Assembly: GCA_907163375.1 (NCBI GenBank)
Contig: CAJQUW010001972.1
Location: 1,030,001-1,094,000, forward strand
Direction of reading: 5' to 3'
Length of the DNA stretch: 64,000 nt
Source: Prostheceraeus crozeri
Lineage: Eukaryota; Platyhelminthes; Polycladida; Euryleptidae
Within the stretch, counting starts at the first letter, position 1. Every line of letters begins with the position of its first letter. Below the pieces are notes generated by a model. That model was not told where the DNA came from. It searched no databases and worked only from the letters and a program-made list of their open reading frames with translations. The position numbers and the translations under genes are program-made. Shown piece by piece: positions 60,183 through 64,000 of the stretch.

Positions 60183-63100
60183 CTCAAGACGATGGTACAT
60201 ATAGGAACTTCAACAAGTGGAAAAAAAGGAATTCTTAGTAGTACTTTGCCGACATAGGAAAATGTCGGGCGTCGATTGTGGATTACTGTGAATTCCTTAA
60301 AAGTGCTTCGATGGCCACCACTCCTTCAAATTCAAAGAATTCAAATCATTGCACATGAGTTTTCTCGATAATGTTGGTCCGTCAGATTCTTTGTTAAGAA
60401 GTTGGCATGCGTGAGATGAATAGTTCATTCGGTCCTTCGGGAATCATGATGAACAGCGATGTGTGGCCGAAGAACTCGAAATGATATTGTAACACGCACG
60501 CCATTGACTAGTGTCCAAAGCTCTCTGATTATTCAGCAACGACTTGTTTTATTGTAGCTTACGAGATACGATACTTCCCCTTCATGAAACCTTGGATCAG
60601 CGAGCTGTCTAATTCTGTGGCTGCACTGTTCATGATCCATTTTACCAAATAGGCAAATAATTTGTAAAGACCAAATGCCATTCATCTCAATTGATTGACT
60701 ACTGAATTTCAAAAGTAACAATTGGCTAAATGTAGACTTTTTTGACATTGTTGTTATTACATAAATTGAATTGTTGCGAATTTGAAAAAAATAATTTACT
60801 TCCATTCTGCAGCTTGTCCTGGGTATTTTTTATGCAATCATTGTTGCGAATACGGAAAGGTTAATTCGTTATTTCAGATTTTTGCTCCATTGTCAAGTTT
60901 CTGTTGTTGTAAAATTTCATGAATTGCATGAATATTAAAAAACGCTATATGGAGGCACTTAGCATATGCGTCGGAATTCCACTGTGTCTGTTTCTTGGCT
61001 CAATAATTGGAATGAAATCATTATGTATTATAGGCATACTCAGCGTCCAGAATTTTCATTCGATGGAGTTGGCAACCCTAGTTTCCATCACAAATGGTTT
61101 TGAAAAATCGCGTAATATTTAAGATTCAGTAACCTACACTCAAACTCGTGTTTAGTATGTAAGTTATATTATAACTTGCATGTGGTTTGATTTTTCTGAA
61201 CTATTGTTCTCCCAATGTGGTACTGCCATATGAACATCAGTTTATCTCTGCGGGTAGAACATTGATGAGCTGTGCAAGATCCCGTGTATAAAGCTACAAT
61301 GAAAAATATTATGGCAGTGATTCGTTTGCCAACTACTCTTCATTAAGTTTGAAGATAAATATCGCAATTTCGCCTTGGGCTCTTCCCTATATTGAAAACG
61401 CGCCAAATTCATGTAGAAAAAAAGTTCAAATTTTTAATACTCCCACGCTAGACACGTATGCATTAATTTGCATAGGCACATTTTAGCGATTTGTCTGTTA
61501 TAGACGAAACGGTAACACTGAGAAGAACTCTTGCTTTTATCATTCATATCCAAATTTCACAGACACAAGGTGGATGGATTTTCCGACAACGACAGTTAAA
61601 TTTCTTCATCAACTCCAACAGTTTTTCAATAATTGGAAGTCAATAGAAAATAGGACGAATAAATCACTTATCTTTTCCAAGAAGACTGCTATTCAAAGTA
61701 CGCTACTATTCAGCATACGCAGTAAAAAAGTAAAATGCAGCTTTTGACATATTGATGCGCTTAGAAATGAAGCTTCTGTTAGAAACTCTACAGGTTTGGC
61801 AGCCTTGCTATACCAGTAACTGAAAGCGCTCTGGATGAAAGGAAATGCAGCATTTGGTGGCAATCATTTAATCGCTTTGGTAGCGTACGATTTACATTGT
61901 TGGTGAAGCAATGATTGTCTTGTTCACATGAATTGGCTTTAACGTTCATTACATTTGTCAGAGTTTTCCAAAATATGCTAGTGGTACAAGCTTAGTTTTG
62001 AATAATGATATATATCATGATATATGCGTACCACAGAATTAGAAAGGTCGTCTCTTCTTCTGCTTGACTAGAAAGGAAACATTGGAACATGTAATGCCTA
62101 TGAAATGCACAAACTGTTGACATAATACCATAGAAATCGAACAATGAGCAGTCAGTACAACATTAAACACGCCAACCAAATTGTGCGAAGCTTCAATGAC
62201 TGTTTTACAACCGGATCACACAGCAGAAAGACACGGTCGATGGCAAGTTCTACAGAGAAGTTTGTGAACGTTTTTCGTGCGCTTGCTACTTTTTTAATAA
62301 TGACCGCAGGGCCCAACACTATCGAGAAAACTTTTGCGCAATGAACTGAATTCTTCGAATCTGGGGGAATTGTGCCAATCGAAGCATTTTGAGGGAATTC
62401 ACACCAATCGGCAAGCGACGCACGACTATTTTTCCTATCTCTGTAAGGCATTGAAAATTTTTTTGTCCACTCCTGCATGTGCCATCGTTTTGTATCAGTT
62501 TGCATTTCTAGCAAAGTGATGCGCTTAAACAATCTAATTATGTAATATGTACAACATGAGGATGACGGTAAAGTCCGACCAAATAATCCATACACACCCA
62601 ACTTGGTCTCAGCATGTCTTCTAGCTCAGTGGTTTCAGACCTATCTACAGTACAACTAATCAGCTCAATAGACCGAAGCGAAGCATGACGCGATAAAATC
62701 CGATCAATCGACTCAAAACTGCTGCTCTGGATGTTCTAGACTAGGCGATGCTTTATAGTATTGGATTAAATGAAGTTGAAAGCTCAAAACGACGCACATC
62801 AGAGACATTCCACTTCATGAATAAAGCTGATATTAAAACAGATTTTCCACACCAATCGATCAGGTTGTGCGCTAATGATTCGACACCTTAGAGCAACTCA
62901 ATTTTACATTCAACATAAGTTCTTTCAAAAATATTTGCGACTTAAATAAACTTCAGATACAAAGGATAAGATCGAAAGCATTGGTCGACTTTCATGCGCT
63001 TTTCAGTGAATGCCTTATGTGAGACGTGCGCAGGATTGACTTCAAACTTGAAAGTTGCTAGAGAAATCGATTGCTCCCAATTTACAATTTCTGAATCATT

Positions 63101-64000
63101 TATAAGGGAAACTTTTAGATTGTCTATTTTATGACCTTTGCTAAGATAGATTTCAGCAATAATTCAGATGAAGAAATAGTATTTTCCATACAGTATTAGT
63201 TATAGTGTCTATGGTGTATTTCCATTTCAATCTGCGTGCATGCAGTAGTCCATTTTATCAAGCTGCTTAATGTCGTTTCATAGTATCCATTTTCCTTGTA
63301 TTTCACAATCTATTTGTAACCGTTGTCCTTTTCCATATTTTTTTACCAGTAAATGTTCAGTAAATGTGTGTTGAGCGTTTGCATTGGACGTGTATGCGGT
63401 GTTACGTGGACTAAGTGCTAGTGTAGTAACAGTAGGTATGAGTGCTATAACTTTGCAGTTGTAGTTCAATATTTAAATTTTTACCAACCATTGGGACAAT
63501 CTGATAAATTTTAATTCGTTACCACGAGAAAGCTACGTTGAGTTCTTTTGGGTTTTTACTATTTTATAATACCGCTTTTTGTATTTGATATCAATAAAGT
63601 TGCCATTATTGTTGCTATTATTTAAGAAATGGTTGATCCAACCACACTGTATTTGCAAAGCTACAGATTGGATAGCCTTATTAATTCCCACTTCTATTGA
63701 TTATTCAAAATCCTAAGAATTATTAATTATATTCTACTATAAATGAGTACTCGGATGATACTCATTACTTCATGACGCTCAGTCCATTCAATTATAGGCA
63801 TATGCTCAACGCGGTGTACTCGTACATGTGATTTCAGGAAATTCAACAATATTTGTATTTTATGGTTTTAAGATTGCCGTGGAAATTGTACCACGATCGA
63901 TGCTGCGATAAGGATAAGGGAAAAAACACTTGTCCTTCCTGTTTTCAAAAATTGTGAAATTTCACCTTTCTACTCAAGTGATGAAAAAATCAATTCACAA
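60183..64000. other. no gene seen
   Basis: Nearly 4 kb of AT-rich sequence. The longest frame, 62601-62152 minus (149 residues), has mixed composition and overlaps open frames on the other strand. I do not recognise it and see no splice or promoter context; I leave it unannotated as a gene. Confidence 0.4.

Noticed and set aside
62152-62601. 149-residue minus-strand ORF, one of the longest non-transposon frames
   Set aside because: Composition and overlapping frames look random, with no domain, signal or splice context that I can identify.

Overview
The window is eukaryotic, AT-rich, and almost entirely non-coding and transposon-derived. A metazoan source is indicated by spliced exons of an animal-type mitochondrial Na+/Ca2+ exchanger, Penelope-like retroelements with GIY-YIG endonucleases, hAT, Tc1, P/THAP and Crypton-type transposases, tRNA-derived SINEs and many MITEs. 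Scattered TAGGCCTA and TACATGTA motifs and the mix of elements suggest a marine invertebrate, perhaps an invertebrate deuterostome; that placement is a guess.

The only host gene I can support is the 3' end of an NCLX/SLC8B1-like cation/calcium exchanger on the + strand: the penultimate exon (13246-13394), a 2.5-kb intron, and the terminal exon with its stop (15883-16074). The preceding exon, expected to carry the TGGGGNAAY-type WGNS motif, was not seen in bases 1-13245, so the upstream intron probably fills the left fifth of the window. That stretch holds a CT microsatellite with a Penelope-like 3' end (301-1681), a SINE (2560-2757), a 1.8-kb Harbinger-type element with TAA target duplications (5871-7658), a fold-back around a Penelope-like endonuclease fragment (9703-10442) and a complete small hAT with an 8-bp target duplication (11905-12618). 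The last intron holds a Penelope-like copy with inverted ends and a 13-bp target duplication (14001-15626).

Downstream, 16.7-24 kb has a SINE-like tRNA fragment, a pogo-like end and a 450-bp MITE. From 24.3 to 35.9 kb the window is rich in repeats: a second Penelope-like endonuclease fragment, fold-back elements of one TAGTCCGG-ended superfamily, a Harbinger-type MITE, a full-length Tc1 (28437-30111), and two inverted copies of an unknown 300-bp repeat. From 37 to 60 kb come a LINE relic, a MITE with TTGGGT motifs, an internally deleted hAT with an 8-bp target duplication (40753-41994), two Crypton/DUF3504-type tyrosine recombinase relics (45838-47099 minus; 54001-55330 plus), hairpin-rich MITEs, another fold-back (50831-51553), a P-element/THAP relic (57534-58331 minus), a CAGTG-ended element with a 5-bp target duplication (58595-59558) and a 209-bp Harbinger MITE (59971-60179).

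Nothing here is a multi-gene system. The most unusual material is the fold-back superfamily (long near-palindromes, one copy rearranged) and the repeated association of Penelope-like sequences with inverted terminal arms.
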